A stretch of DNA of 64,000 nt from Denticeps clupeoides (lineage: Eukaryota; Chordata; Actinopteri; Clupeiformes; Denticipitidae): assembly GCF_900700375.1 (NCBI RefSeq), contig NC_041710.1, forward strand, positions 11,915,707-11,979,706, given 5' to 3'. Below, one piece after another: positions 1-11,506 of this stretch. Below the pieces are notes generated by a model. That model searched no databases. It saw only the letters and a program-made list of their open reading frames with translations, and was not told the origin of the DNA. Every line of letters begins with the position of its first letter. The stretch's first letter is position 1. The translations under genes and the position numbers were made by a program.

Positions 1-334
1 TTACACATCACGCCAGTTAAACAGCAACGTTAGAAACAACAGTTTACTACACAGGGGCGGCTATGGATTCAGTGGTTCCAGCTGGACCCACAGGAGCGCC
101 ACCGTGAGGGAGAAGTGGTTCATCTGTTCGTTCTGTGGCAAAAGCTTTGACCGTTTCAGCCACCTGCAGATGCACCAGCGCATTCACACGGGCGAGAAGC
201 CCTACAGCTGCTCCATCTGCGGAAAGAGCTTCACACAGCAGAGCAACCTGCGGACACACCAAAGAGTCCACAGGAACGCCGGGGTGCCGATGATGCACAG
301 GCCACACACACACACTCCCAAAAATGCATACTGA
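1..334 (+). CDS. C2H2 zinc-finger protein, 3' terminal exon (partial)
   Basis: This is the end of a zinc-finger gene whose start lies left of the window. The frame is open from the first bases and ends at TGA 332-334. It holds two C2H2 fingers, starting [14 protein letters not shown] and [14 protein letters not shown], joined by the classical TGEKPY linker. A short finger-free tail follows. Such proteins bind DNA in the nucleus, usually as transcription regulators; the target cannot be read here. The fingers closely resemble those in exon 2 of the gene at 31,342-35,175 ([14 protein letters not shown]), so both belong to one local family. An AATAAA at 463-468 is a good poly(A) signal. The apparent ORF start at 104 is a GTG inside the open frame, not a real start. 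Confidence 0.85.
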   Translation, partial: YTSRQLNSNVRNNSLLHRGGYGFSGSSWTHRSATVREKWFICSFCGKSFDRFSHLQMHQRIHTGEKPYSCSICGKSFTQQSNLRTHQRVHRNAGVPMMHRPHTHTPKNAY

Positions 335-1405
335 CTGGCGGACATTCTCTTCCCTCAATCACCAGGACTACAGAACCGGAAAGCAGTTCCATGATCCTCT
401 CCCAGGAGCGTATCGTCTTCGCTTGCGAAGCCGTTTGGACATTGGAGTATAATTTCCAATATAATAAAGTTGATTAATGGAATAACTACGTACGCACTGG
501 GTTATCTGAGTGGTGTGTTGACTAGACATTTCAGCCTTCATAGTGGTTGTGGGAATGTTACACTTCATTGGATAATGTGATTGTTTTAGACCAGTCCCAT
601 TTGGAAAAGAATACTTTATTTGATTAGGATTAAACCAATTCAATTAAAACAGCTAACTAATCAGTAACAAAAGAATCTATTACAAATGCTTTATGCACAA
701 AAATAAAAGTCTTTCTTATAGAGGGAAATCAATGCATAATTCAGGTAACTGAGCAGGTAACAATTCATTATAATTAGGCCAGCTTCATGGTTTAACAACA
801 GTACTAGACTGACCTAGAGTTTAGTTTTTACATAATTTTATGTTTTTGGAAATAGCCCAAAAAATTCCATAGGTGCAATTAACAAAAAAGATTTCCAGCC
901 AATTTGCTGGGGCAACATAAGAAAATACAGTTTACTTCACAGCTATGGGTGGTCGTTGCCTATTGTGTAAGAAAATCGCCTACGATCATAAAGACCACAA
1001 AGTCACAGGTTCAAACCCCCACTTACCACTTGTGTCCCTGAGCAAGACCGTTAACCCTGAGTGTCTCCAGGGGGGACTGTCCCTGTAACTACTGATTGTC
1101 GGTCGCTATGGATAAGGGTATCTGGAAGATGCCGTAAATGTTAATGAGCTATAGGTTAAGATGCTGTCAAACGTGGCCCATTCAGGGTTAAAATACAACA
1201 TTAAGATGAAACGAGCTGTGATTTAAAAATAGAATCATAAAACACAATACTGGATTATAAAAAAACAAAAAAAAAAAACAGTAAAAGTATGTAAAATATA
1301 CAGTGCTGCAGAGTTGGGAGTTGGTCACCCTTGACTGGGGTTATTGCTGAGATGTTGAGTGATGCACTCAAATCCTCACAGCAGTGATCCTCCTGGGGGG
1401 TAGAG
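335..1405. other. Convergent 3' UTRs of the zinc-finger gene and nectin4, with one SINE
   Basis: No coding sequence is seen. The + strand poly(A) signal AATAAA lies at 463-468. A - strand AATAAA (read as tttatt at 615-620) could end the nectin4 transcript, so the two genes may be convergent with close or overlapping 3' ends. A family-2 SINE occupies about 946-1146. A-rich sequence follows near 1,255-1,285. Confidence 0.5.
946..1146 (+). mobile_element. tRNA-derived SINE, family 2 (copy a)
   Basis: A diverged copy. It has the B-box-like GGTTCAAACCC, the internal block 'tgtgtccctgagcaagac', 'ggggggactgtccctgtaac' and the tail 'gccgtaaatgttaatg'. The same family recurs near 4,841, 16,791, 17,388, 37,177, 39,888, 56,083, 57,311 and 58,515. 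Confidence 0.75.
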
Positions 1406-4400
1406 TTACGTCACGGGGTTCAGCAGCATGGCGTTTGAGTGCGACTTGGGTCTCAGACAGCCGTTGCTGTAGTAAAAGTGATTAGCCATGGCCTCTGAGA
1501 TCTGGCAAGTGTCTGAGACACGGTCAACGTCCTTTCCTTCAGCTGGTTCAGTTAGTGACCATCCGTCTGCTTCTTCTTCTTCTTCTTCTCCTGTTTCTTC
1601 TCTTGTCCTCCATGGCTCCAGCTCTCCCTCTGTCACCCCTTGTAGCTCTCGGCTCTGTCTTGCGCGCTGGTCTTTTAAACCCAGAACAGCAGTGTCCGAG
1701 CCAGCATTGGGCACCAGTGAGGAGTGCAGACCAGAATCCTGGGGAATGAGATGAAGGATGTTACTAGAAAATTCTGTAATGAGGGTGGGAATATGTTAAA
1801 TGTTATAAGAGGTCAGCATGAATGCAAAAAACTTTAGTTAAAATATGTATACCAGAGACATGTTGCTGCTCTTCAAGTATGCTTCCACCTTCTGCCTAGG
1901 CTCTACACAGTCTCTTTCCAGCTCTCTCCGCTTGCTGCTCCCTCGTTCTGAGCGGCTGAGCTTGTAAATGGCAGGTCGGCCCAGGCTGTCCATCTCCACA
2001 CACTCCTGAATTCAATTTTTAAAAACAGCAATATAAAGTCTATTTTCAATGTGTTAAAACATAGATGATGACATTTTAGTCATTAAAAGAGTGTGAAGAA
2101 AGCTCCACTGCTACAAAATTAACAGTGGATTAAAAAACTTTGAACTGGTTTTGGAGTATTGTTCCACCCCTGGTGAAAAAGGTAGGTGTAATGCTTTGAA
2201 GTAACAAAAATTATTATATTCATAATTATTATATCATTATATTAATAATAATAATGTATTATATTAATATTGCCCAGCAACCTAAGGGCCCATGCAAGTC
2301 ACTAGTCATTCCCAGGGTGACCTCTGCTTTGTTCATGTTGTTTAATGGAAACGTGATTATCATTGTGAAGCAAAGCACACACAACAAAATTTGTCCTCTG
2401 CATTTAACCCATCACCCTTAGTGAGCAGTGGACGGTGCTTTGCTCAGTGGCACCTTGGCAGTTCAGGATTCGAACTGGAAATCTTCCGATTATGGGTCTG
2501 TTTCCTTACCCGCTAGACCAGTTTAGTCGGGCTCGGTCAGCAAACAAAAATGATCAGCAAACAATACATATCCTTTCCATATGATTCACTGCTAGTAAGT
2601 TTGTTTTGGTGATTGGTAAAAATGTTTCTTATATTATAAATTTGATTTATTATTTTTTATTAATTGTTCATTTGATTTGCAATTCTGTGTGTGGAAAGGA
2701 ATTAGGGGGGGTGAACACAGCCAGGGGAGTTTCAGGGAAAAAAGGTTAGGAACCACTGTTTATAATATTATGTATTATATTATTTAATTTTTGTATTAAA
2801 TACTACTTTAATAAACGAACTCACCCCCAATGACAAATAGCTGTTTTTCATCACACTGTCAGCCCGTGAAAGCATCCTCTCTTCACTCTGAGATGTAGAA
2901 AAGAAACCAAAAGGACAATTGATATAAGAAAATAACTTTGGTTCTGATGTGGCCTTATAACGGAATACATTCAAGACAAGGTGTTTGTACCTGAGCTCTT
3001 AGGTCTGTGCTGAAAGAATTTAGTCTTCTCATTGATGTCTGCCTGGATATATTGTTAATCTGTTCCCTTTTAAGACAAAACCAAGCACCAAGATCACATT
3101 ATAAAATAACATTTTATACAATACAGTTTTGTATTGAGGTCAACAGTCACACACTCACATGGTTTCACTAAGAACTTTCTTCAACTTTCTGTTTTTGCGT
3201 CTATGGTGATGGGTTACAACAACTATGACAACCACCATGATGATAATTATGGCCATTGCAACAGCACCTATTACTATGATCATATGGAAGCTGTCGATGT
3301 TGTCTCTTTTGGACTTCTGTTTCTCTGAAAGAGACAAGACTTATGGTTCACAGAAACACAAATGCATATACATTCCAAATCCATCTAGACCAAGGTATAA
3401 ACAAGAAAAAATTGCTTGGTAGTTATCTGTAAAGCTTACTACTATTTTGTTGAAGTGTAATTTTTCTGTAACCCAGAACACAATCTTTTATTATGTGTAT
3501 AACCAGATTTTAAAAGGAGCCTAATAATTGACAGTGCTCACACATGCTACTTCCTCATTATAGATTATTTAAACTAATGTTAATTTCAATTTAAACTAAA
3601 AATCGATTCTCGGATTCTCAATTAGCACTGGTATTGATACTTAGATTTCATGGAAATTTGTGGCAGACTAGACCAATCCTCTCCATGGGCTACCTGGAGG
3701 ATGGTAGAGGCAGCCAGCAAAAGCAGCTCCAGTGGTATTTCTACAGCACCAAGCTTGCTAGAAAATGTCAAATGCAAGAGCACTGTCTGGAAGTATTTTG
3801 GATATCAGCAAGAAGAACGGGGAAAACTAAAAAATTTGTGGACAAGCCGTCTCTATCAAATCAAGCAGCAGATCAAATTTAGCAAAGCATTTGAAACAAC
3901 ATCACTCCAAGATTATACACAGAGCTTCGAGAGGGGAGTAAAGTTGATCAAACGTAATGTGAATAATTTAATTGCCACTGTCAAGTAATACTGTTGAAGA
4001 AAGTTAACTATAAGAATAGCTGTGTCTTCGCTCTCTCCACATTTTATAATTATGTAATTGCACAACGTGCCTATTTTTCACTTATGTGGCATGAGAAGCA
4101 AGGAGTGCTTTTTTAAGTTTGGTTCAAAAATGTTAAAATACATTTAATTCATTTATTTTTGCATTTTTAAAAATATATTTATCTTCTTTATTTATAATAT
4201 CAAATTAGAAATTATTACGACAAGCCTCATTTAAACTCGCGCCTGTCAATACATCATGTGCACAAAAATCATTAAAGACTGTGTTTCTTTCTTGTTTTAT
4301 CTGTTTATGTAAATCCTCTAACCTGAACCCTGACGATTAATGCATGGTGCCAAACACTGAATCAAAAATAAAATGATCAACCAGAAATTCTTCAGAGGGC

Positions 4401-7400
4401 TTTGCAAAACACTGTTGAGCAATGATTTCCTGAGTAGGAAACCCTTAACTCAATATAAAGAAACTGTTGAGGCATATTTTGTAGACAGAGACAACATCCA
4501 TACCTGCCACTTGCGCATCAACTTTTGCTTTCTCTGCCCCCACATAGTTCCTTGCCTCACACTGATATACTCCTGCATCAGTTAAGAGCAAGGGACGACC
4601 AAATATCAGCTTCTCTCCTCTGACAGTCACATTCTGAGGTAAACTGCCACTCTCCCTACAAAAAAGGAACAGAAGATACTAAAGCAAACCATGAAGACAA
4701 TCTCAAATATAACGCAAAATAATAAAATACAAGATATACGTTTTTCCTGGTGTAAGCAACACAAATGACCAAGAACACTGGGTTTCTGTGGCAACACTAT
4801 GCAGTCAATCAAATGGTTAATAATTTCACCACCTCTCATTGGTAGCGGTAGTAGCCTAGTAGGTAACACACTCACGTACGAACCAGAAGACCACAAAGTT
4901 CAATCACCTCTTACTTCCATTGTGTCCCTGACCAAGACATTTATCCCTGAGTTGCTCCAGAGGGACTGTCCCTGAAACTATTGATTGTACGTCGCTCTAG
5001 ATAAGGTCATCTGGCATAAAAGTAAATGTAGTCCATAAGGCCTCAATTATAGTCAATAAACAACACTATACTTTTAAGGTCACACTAGCAACATCAGTTC
5101 CAATTTCTTCAACATATTAACAAATCCACAGGCCTGTCTTCACAACAGTAAATGGACAGACAGCTGTTTACTATTGAATCCATGCTCCAAATAGTGCAGG
5201 TAGCGATAGTACAATAGTACAGGTAGGCCAAAATGAAGAATAATCATGCTCTTGTTGGCTTGGAGGAACCATACTGCATAATTAAACCTCAAACCTGGTA
5301 TTTCTTGCTTGGATAAATTGTTACTTTAAAGTCAGGAATAGTAATTAGAGGCTTAACATGTGTCTCGCTTTCTTCCTCATCTCTTCTCTTTGTTCTTCTG
5401 CCTTCCATTGTCTCCCCATCTCTCTACATTGGGTCTTTGTCTTTATTTCTCTCTCGCGCGATTTCCCCTCTCTGTCCCCTTTTCTCTGTCATGTGAACGT
5501 TTCAGCTCTCTTTTGGTGGCGGGTAACCGGCCGCAATGTGACACTACAGCCTTTATTTGACCCACAAAAGAGCTTGGGGAATAAGAGCCCCCCCAAACTC
5601 ACCCTCTCTTTAACCAAGCAAGAGAGTGTGAAGGCGTGCATGCATGTGTGTGTGGGTGTACCTGTCTAACAGTCTGTGTAGTCCTGTTTAATCCTTTCAC
5701 GAACATGCCCCACTATAAAACTATACAGTTATCCATTAGCAATTGCTAATGGATAAAAGCTGAAGAAAAGCTAACATGAATCAAAATGTAGAACAATTGC
5801 TACATATATCAGATGACCCTACATGTTACTTCTGAAACTTTAAATATTAAATGGAATATTATGGGAAGAAGCTATGTTAGCAACAGTGGGATACATTAAA
5901 TCCATTAAAATCATCAACATGGCAGCCTCCACTGTCTCAAACATTTGATGAAATAATAAATATCTAAACATATCGAAACTACAGACAAAAAAAGTTTCAG
6001 TAAGAATTTGGACACTAATGCTTTAAAACATCAGATACACATGATGAAATGTATTTACTGAATAATACCTAAATGGTGTTATTAATCTGTGGTTTATATG
6101 TTAAAAGACGCAGTGGAAATGTCTTTCCAAAAAATTGTATATCTCCTTTTTTTGCCATGCACCTTTGTAATTGAATAAAAAGCATTTCAAAATAAATGCG
6201 CCACATTGCAAACAAATAGGGCCCATTGTCTCAATGCTGTAAATGTTAAATGAGACAGACCAAGGCAAAGGCAGAGTGATTTGCTACAAAAAGGCATTAC
6301 CTGGTCCAGGTGATGTCTGCTTTGGGGTTTCCTCCCACATCACATCTCAGCTCTGCTCCTTCCAAGCCAATGAACCAGTTACTGTCATAACCCTTAATTT
6401 CTGCACTTGGCGGAACTGTTATATGCAGAAACATACACAAAGTCAACAAAAACAGGAAGCTTCTTAAGCAGTCATTCTGTACTGTTTTTACTGCTGTAAA
6501 GGAGTTGAACTCAACTGACCCTCACACTCCACAGCATTGCAAAGAAATAGACCTATGTGACATTTTGTAAATAGTTTAGGTCATTGAGGTTCAGCTCAAC
6601 AAATGCACCATGCTCAATCATCATAGCTTTAAACCATTTTCTGGAATTTTGTTTCTCCCTGGGACAATTACACATGAATGTGGTATACTTACAGTGCACC
6701 ACCAGTGTGTTGCTTATCCTTTGAGGAGTCTCCAGAACTGGATGGCTGACCAGGCAGTCGAGGCGGCGGCCATTCATGCTTCGAAAAGGATGCAGGAAGA
6801 ACTGGGTAGAAACAGTCCTGCTATCTAATGTTCTGTTCTGTGATTGGCCTGGTAGGTCTGTATCCCAGGAGAGAGTGGGAGGAGGGTGACCGACAGAGCG
6901 ACAGTGGGCAGCGACCCCATAAGTCTGACCCTCCATCATAATCACAGGTTCCACCGAAGATATCGGCTTTGCTGAGGGGATGGTAAAAAGATGTGATCAC
7001 ACATGCAAGAACCATATCTGTGTGTAGTCTGAGTGTTGGTAAATTTCACATCAATTTCTTCCATCTAAGAAAATATGAATATGAAATATACAAATGAAAA
7101 GTGCTTTTCCATTGAACATTAAACTAGAGGAATACTCCAGGTCTAGTGGTAGATCTTAATAGGCACAACATTAAAACAATATTGTATAGGTGACACCTAC
7201 GCAGACTTATTGAGGATACTGTACACAAACATGGTCTTACTCAGGACAATGAGTTTGATCTGTCTCTTGAAGACACCAGCAGGGAAGGTGGTGAGGTGGC
7301 AAATGTAATTCCCTTCATCTGATTGTTCAGTGTTGGAAATGAGAAGAGATGAATCCTGTAGGGGACTTTCACTCACAAAGCGCATGCGCGTTGCCAGATG

Positions 7401-8842
7401 TCCCATCACTAAAACACACGTAAAAACACACATTTGTACTTACAATCTAATTAGCACCTTCATGCAATTGAATACATCAACCACTAAACCATTAAAAATA
7501 CAAATGTTTTAGCTAATATTTACATTTATAAAAAAACAGATGTAATATGTGTGTCTTAAGCATTTTATATTTGTATGCTTGTGTACCTGTGCCTTCAGTG
7601 TAGTGTGCGGTTATGATCAGCTCTTGAGTTCCCTTTGCATTCTCTTTGAACCAGTCCACCTGCACAACCTGGGTCCCAGGATCAGTGAGACGACACGTCA
7701 ACCTCGTCTCCGACTCGGCAACAGCGCGCAGAGTGGAGGAGAATGGGGCCAAATTCCCATAAACACACGCTGTAAGAGCCAAGTTCACATATGACTGGAC
7801 ATGTTTCTGCTTAAAACATAAAAATAGATATAATATCTGTCACAATACAACCATAGAAGAACCATGCGTGTTTATTTTTATATTTATATCCCTGTGAGGA
7901 CCAAATGTTCAAAGCCACGACAACATGACATTTTGTAAAAGTGGGACTCTGATTGTATTATATGCTACATATTTATTACTCTTTGTCCTCTCGAGCATGA
8001 AACACACTGTCAAAAATATATCAGAATGCTGGAATTGTAAAGTGCAATTACTTTTGTTGTTATTGATTTCCTTTATAGTCTGAGAGAGATAAACTGGCGG
8101 AGGATATCAGTGAAGGAATCGTGGGAACAAAATTAGGTGATTGAACAAAATCATTAATGATTAGCCCTTCAGGCCTGAAGGCATGTGAAATCTCTGCGGA
8201 CACAAGGACACAGACAAACAAGTGCACACAAGGGACACCTGAAACGCCATTCTGTGGCAACATGCACCCAACGCAAAACAATGGCCTGTTCGCCCACGTT
8301 TGAGAATGATGGGTGGGGGACAGTAAAGGGAGACTCGGCCAGTTTCTCTCTTACAGACCCACTCAATATCATCCACACCCATAAAAAAAACGTGGATTTA
8401 AAAAAAAAACATGGCATTTACGAATGTTTTATGATTACAGAAAAGCTCTCCCACCCCACCAAACATTGAAAAGCCACTTTTTTTTTTGTTGTAACCTGAG
8501 AGGCGTTGAGCACACATTGAGGGGTTTTAGGGAAGCATTCACTGGGTGCTTTAGTCACACACTCTTACAAACACAAAACGGGTTAAGTCCCAAGAAAGAA
8601 TGTGGCTCTTCTGCATAACTGCAACCCTGCGTGATAAAAGGATAAAGCACCACTCCCCTACTTAACACGAACACACGTTCTACATAAATACATTTCTGTT
8701 TTTTTTTTTTTTTTAATACATTTTTAATCACATTTTCATTCACAAATGAAGCTTAAATATGTAAAAACCTCGGATGGAGTTTAATATAAATCTTACCTAG
8801 TGCTTTCATTAGCAGAAAAAGCCCTACAGTGTAGTACGGCAT
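1406..8842 (-). CDS. nectin4: Nectin-4-like immunoglobulin cell adhesion receptor
   Basis: Nectins are adherens-junction receptors that bind each other through Ig loops. Eleven exons join in one frame (577 aa): 8797-8842, 7587-7769, 7241-7408, 6693-6971, 6301-6415, 4504-4655, 3159-3324, 2991-3066, 2825-2887, 1853-2005, 1406-1738. The product has a short signal peptide (MPYYTVGLFLLMKALA). An Ig V domain (about 16-132) is split over exons 2-3, with cysteines in TCRLTDPG and YICHLTTF. A C1 domain follows (AHCRSVGHPP, LDCLVSHP), then a third Ig domain over exons 5-6 (LRCDVGGNP, YQCEARNY). A hydrophobic helix lies near 328-350, then a basic stop-transfer. The tail motifs SRQTSMRRLNS and ISEAMANHFYYSNG resemble human nectin-4 (RENSIRRLHS, IKQAMNHFVQENG) more than nectin-1 to -3, and the usual EWYV PDZ end is absent. 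Family assignment is firm; the paralogue is likely. Confidence 0.85.
2350..2522 (-). mobile_element. tRNA-derived SINE, family 1 (copy)
   Basis: A reverse-oriented, diverged copy in a nectin4 intron. It contains 'gtcctctgcatttaaccc', 'ggacggtgctttgctcagtg' and a degenerate tRNA-like head ending 'ttaccCgctagacca'. This family has at least 14 copies in the window. Confidence 0.8.
3575..4330 (+). mobile_element. Possible hAT-type DNA transposon remnant with BED-finger motif
   Basis: The segment lies in a nectin4 intron. A 112-codon frame (3650-3988) contains KSTVWKYFGYQQEERGKL, which resembles the start of a BED zinc finger (VW..F pattern) of hAT transposases. The CxxC and HxxxH ligands do not follow in frame, so it is broken or strongly diverged. 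The segment ends with a block near 4,240-4,310 that recurs near 59,350-59,420. No terminal repeats were defined, so the family call is tentative. Confidence 0.4.
4841..5030 (+). mobile_element. tRNA-derived SINE, family 2 (copy b)
   Basis: Contains 'gtagtagcctagtaggtaac' (A-box region), 'tgtgtccctgaccaagac', 'gggactgtccctgaaac' and 'gtcgctctagataag', ending in 'agtaaatgtag'. It sits in a nectin4 intron. Confidence 0.8.
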
Positions 8843-8849
8843 TCTCACA

Positions 8850-9250
8850 GTCACACCAACGCTTCAGCTTCAGACTTTTTATAAAGTCTAATTAGTTCAG
8901 AAGAGTCGGTGTCGGTGCGTCCGCGTCTCCTGTGCACAACACAGTCCGGTATGAGGACTGGAGGACACGGATTGTCCACGCGTCCTTCCCGCTGCTGCGG
9001 CTCCGCTCCTCGTCCCCCACGCTGGAGCGTCAGGTGCAGACTGGCAGTCGGTCAGAAGACCCTCTCCAGTACCAAACAGTTCTTCACAGCCCGCATGGCA
9101 AATGCATGCGGACAGGCGGGACGAGGTCGACGTGTCGCATGAGAATCACAGGGTGACGAGCGGCATCAACACGCTGAACGGTCACGGTCCGACTGGGACG
9201 GTTCTCGCAGACAAGGTGCGCGCCAAGGGGCTGTGTTGCCAGATCATCAG
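8850..9250. promoter_or_regulatory. CpG-rich putative nectin4 promoter
   Basis: GC- and CpG-rich sequence directly upstream of the nectin4 start codon (8842, - strand), in an AT-rich neighbourhood. Repeated CG dinucleotides lie between 8,910 and 9,240. No TATA box stands out. The + strand frames here look like by-products of GC content. Confidence 0.45.
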
Positions 9251-9989
9251 AAACGCCCCACTCGCGTTAACATGGCATTAACAAGGAACATTTTATTATA
9301 TGTAGGCAATTAAATACAAATACAGCAAACATAACCGATTTGTGTTGAGTGAAGACCAAAAAAAAAAGAGTGTCACTGAAGACAAGAAGAATAAACCCGC
9401 CTATAATACGCGGACATGGCAACACGGGACTATTTGTCTTCGCGCGCTTGAATGCGCCTTTCTGGCGCTGAACGTTGAAGGCCGGCGTGCGCTGTGCAGA
9501 CTGCATTACACGACCTTTAATCAGACCGGCCAAAGTCCTGGTCCGACTCCCCGACTTATATCCACGCTTCCCGGCGGCATGTCCTTCTTGTCACTGACTG
9601 CGAGGACTAAATGTCAAGAGGCGTCACCGAACCAGGCTAACGAGTTTGAAGCTAAGTAAACAGACCACAAAATAATCATCAGAAGAAGTCAAAACGTGGC
9701 AGGATGCAAAATGCAGCAACAGCCAGAATACACACAAGATATCAGCATAAATTCACACTCATTACACAGTTATGATCTAAAACGACACAGTGCGACCGTT
9801 TTAGTGGCCCTGGTGGGCCATTGGGAACTAGAGTTAAATATCATAGTTTAGAACACAGCAGTGGCTGATAAAAAATATGTCTGCACGTCAATAGTTGTCC
9901 ACAAGCAATCAACAAAATTGAAGTGTGGAGCTGCCAAAACAGCACTAAATTGGACTGTGGTATGATTATCCCCATTTAACTCTTTAGTT

Positions 9990-10168
9990 AAAGTGAAGTG
10001 ATTGTCATTGTGAAACACTGCAGCACAGCACATGGTGACACAACGAAATGTGTGCAGTGGGCAGCCATGACAGGCACCCGGGGAACAGTGTGTGGGGACG
10101 GTGCTTTGCTCAGTTCGAACCCACAACCTTTTGATTACGGATCCACTTCCTTACCCGCTGGGCCACCA
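9990..10168 (-). mobile_element. tRNA-derived SINE, family 1 (internally deleted copy)
   Basis: Reverse orientation. Starts 'aagtgaagtgattgtcattg', carries 'gggcagccatgacaggcac' and 'gacggtgctttgctcagt', and ends with the tRNA-like head 'cttacccgctgggccacc'. The usual 'cctctgcatttaacccatc' block is missing. Confidence 0.8.
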
Positions 10169-10411
10169 AATTTATTCTTTCATCAATGTGTTATGACACA
10201 TTTGGCTCAGATGCCTGGATTTACTGGATTTGAAGAGTCCCTTGTTAGAGATATGTACAGACATGAGTAGGGTGCACAGACGATGTGCAGATGATATACC
10301 AAGAATGACAATGGCCAACATTTATGATCCTTAACTTGTTTACATCATATGCAATCGTTCTGATGATATCTCATGCAAATATATGTCTGTTTCAGTGTAA
10401 ATCCTAAATCC

Positions 10412-10545
10412 ACAATGTGTCCTCAGCATTAAATCCTCAGCATTTAAACCATGAGCAATGGGCAGCCATGAAAGGTGACTGGGAAGCAGCTCAAAGGGAC
10501 TTAAGTAGCATCTTTACAGTTCGGGATTTGAACTGTAAGCGAAAC
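10412..10545 (-). mobile_element. Degraded family-1 SINE
   Basis: Only islands remain: 'atgtgtcctcagcatt', 'gagcaatgggcagccatga' and 'cagttcgggatttgaact'. The order matches other reverse copies, so it is an old copy of the same family. Confidence 0.55.
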
Positions 10546-11218
10546 TGTATATAGCAAAAGCTATATAGAAGCCTTTGTATAAGCTGAGGAAACAAATCAA
10601 AATAAAGTCTAGTTTTTATTTAATGTTCTTATTGGGCTTTCAAAAACAATCAGACTTACATATGTGATGAGTTTTTTGGTCTTTTTCAGTTATTATATTT
10701 CACTGTGTTAATGATTGATAACAACAGAGTGGTCAGCAGAATGATATTTACTGTGCTATAACAAATGACAGCAAGTCTGCACAATATAACAAAATCCACC
10801 CTCTTATAACAGTATTATAAACATGATTTTAAGTAACATTTAATTAAAGGAAGAAATACGTAGTTATGAATAAGGATATTATTAAAAGGGATGCTCTGAG
10901 CATGAGACAGTGTATAGCTATTTGTTATTTGTCAATATCTCTTTGATTGTCAATAATTACAGCTACTTTAGTAAAAAGAAGCCCACTCATTAACACCAGT
11001 GTAGAGGCCCTCAATTCGAACTGTTCTTTTATGCCCCTTTTACGTGCATGCAGGATTTTAAATTGTCTGAAGAGGTTGTGAAAAAAAACTCTTTACTTTA
11101 AACTTCCACATGCAGCCAGTAGGAGGCAGGGTTTCGTGTCATTTCCACAGAGTGAACACTGTGTTATGGGAAGGCAGTGGAGCCCACACTGGAAAAAAAA
11201 AGAAAACACTTTGAAGTA

Positions 11219-11333
11219 GTCTGTCACATATTTTAGAATTGCCGTAATGTGAACAAAACCAAACTGACAGCACAATTTTTTGTTTTGGTTTATTCATATT
11301 ACGGCAATACTAAAATATTCTGTGTGACAGATT
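11219..11333. repeat. Long inverted repeat (hairpin) in the fcer1g 3' flank
   Basis: Two arms of about 43-50 bp (left 11219-11261, right 11282-11333) are imperfect reverse complements. Shared cores are 'ctgtcaca', 'atattttag', 'attgccgtaat' and 'aaaacc'. The loop is about 20 bp. A - strand AATAAA (tttatt, 11289-11294) lies in one arm, 213 bp past the fcer1g stop, so this probable poly(A) signal would sit inside a strong RNA stem. It could be an old fold-back transposon adopted as a 3' end. Confidence 0.7.
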
Positions 11334-11506
11334 TCTTCTTTTTTTTTAAAAGTGAGGCCAGTGCTTTCTTGTGCAACCACTGATCCTTATTACATGAATA
11401 ACACCGACTTTGCCATGCACATGACACCTTGTTAGTATGTTTAGGTGAATGGTTTTGTAAAAAATGAACTTGGAAACTTGGAAAGATGTAGAGTACCACC
11501 ACAGCA

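Larger units (their letters stand above)
9250..11180. other. Intergenic region with SINE copies
   Basis: Between the nectin4 promoter and the fcer1g 3' end. Two family-1 SINE copies are present (9990-10168, and a degraded one about 10412-10545). The rest shows no gene, splice-bounded exon or recognised element. A modest CpG rise near 9,430-9,560 has no recognisable coding content. Confidence 0.5.

Noticed and set aside
1555-1749. Leu-rich + frame opposite nectin4 exon 11
   Set aside because: It is the complement of the poly-Glu tract (EEEEEE) in the nectin-4 tail.
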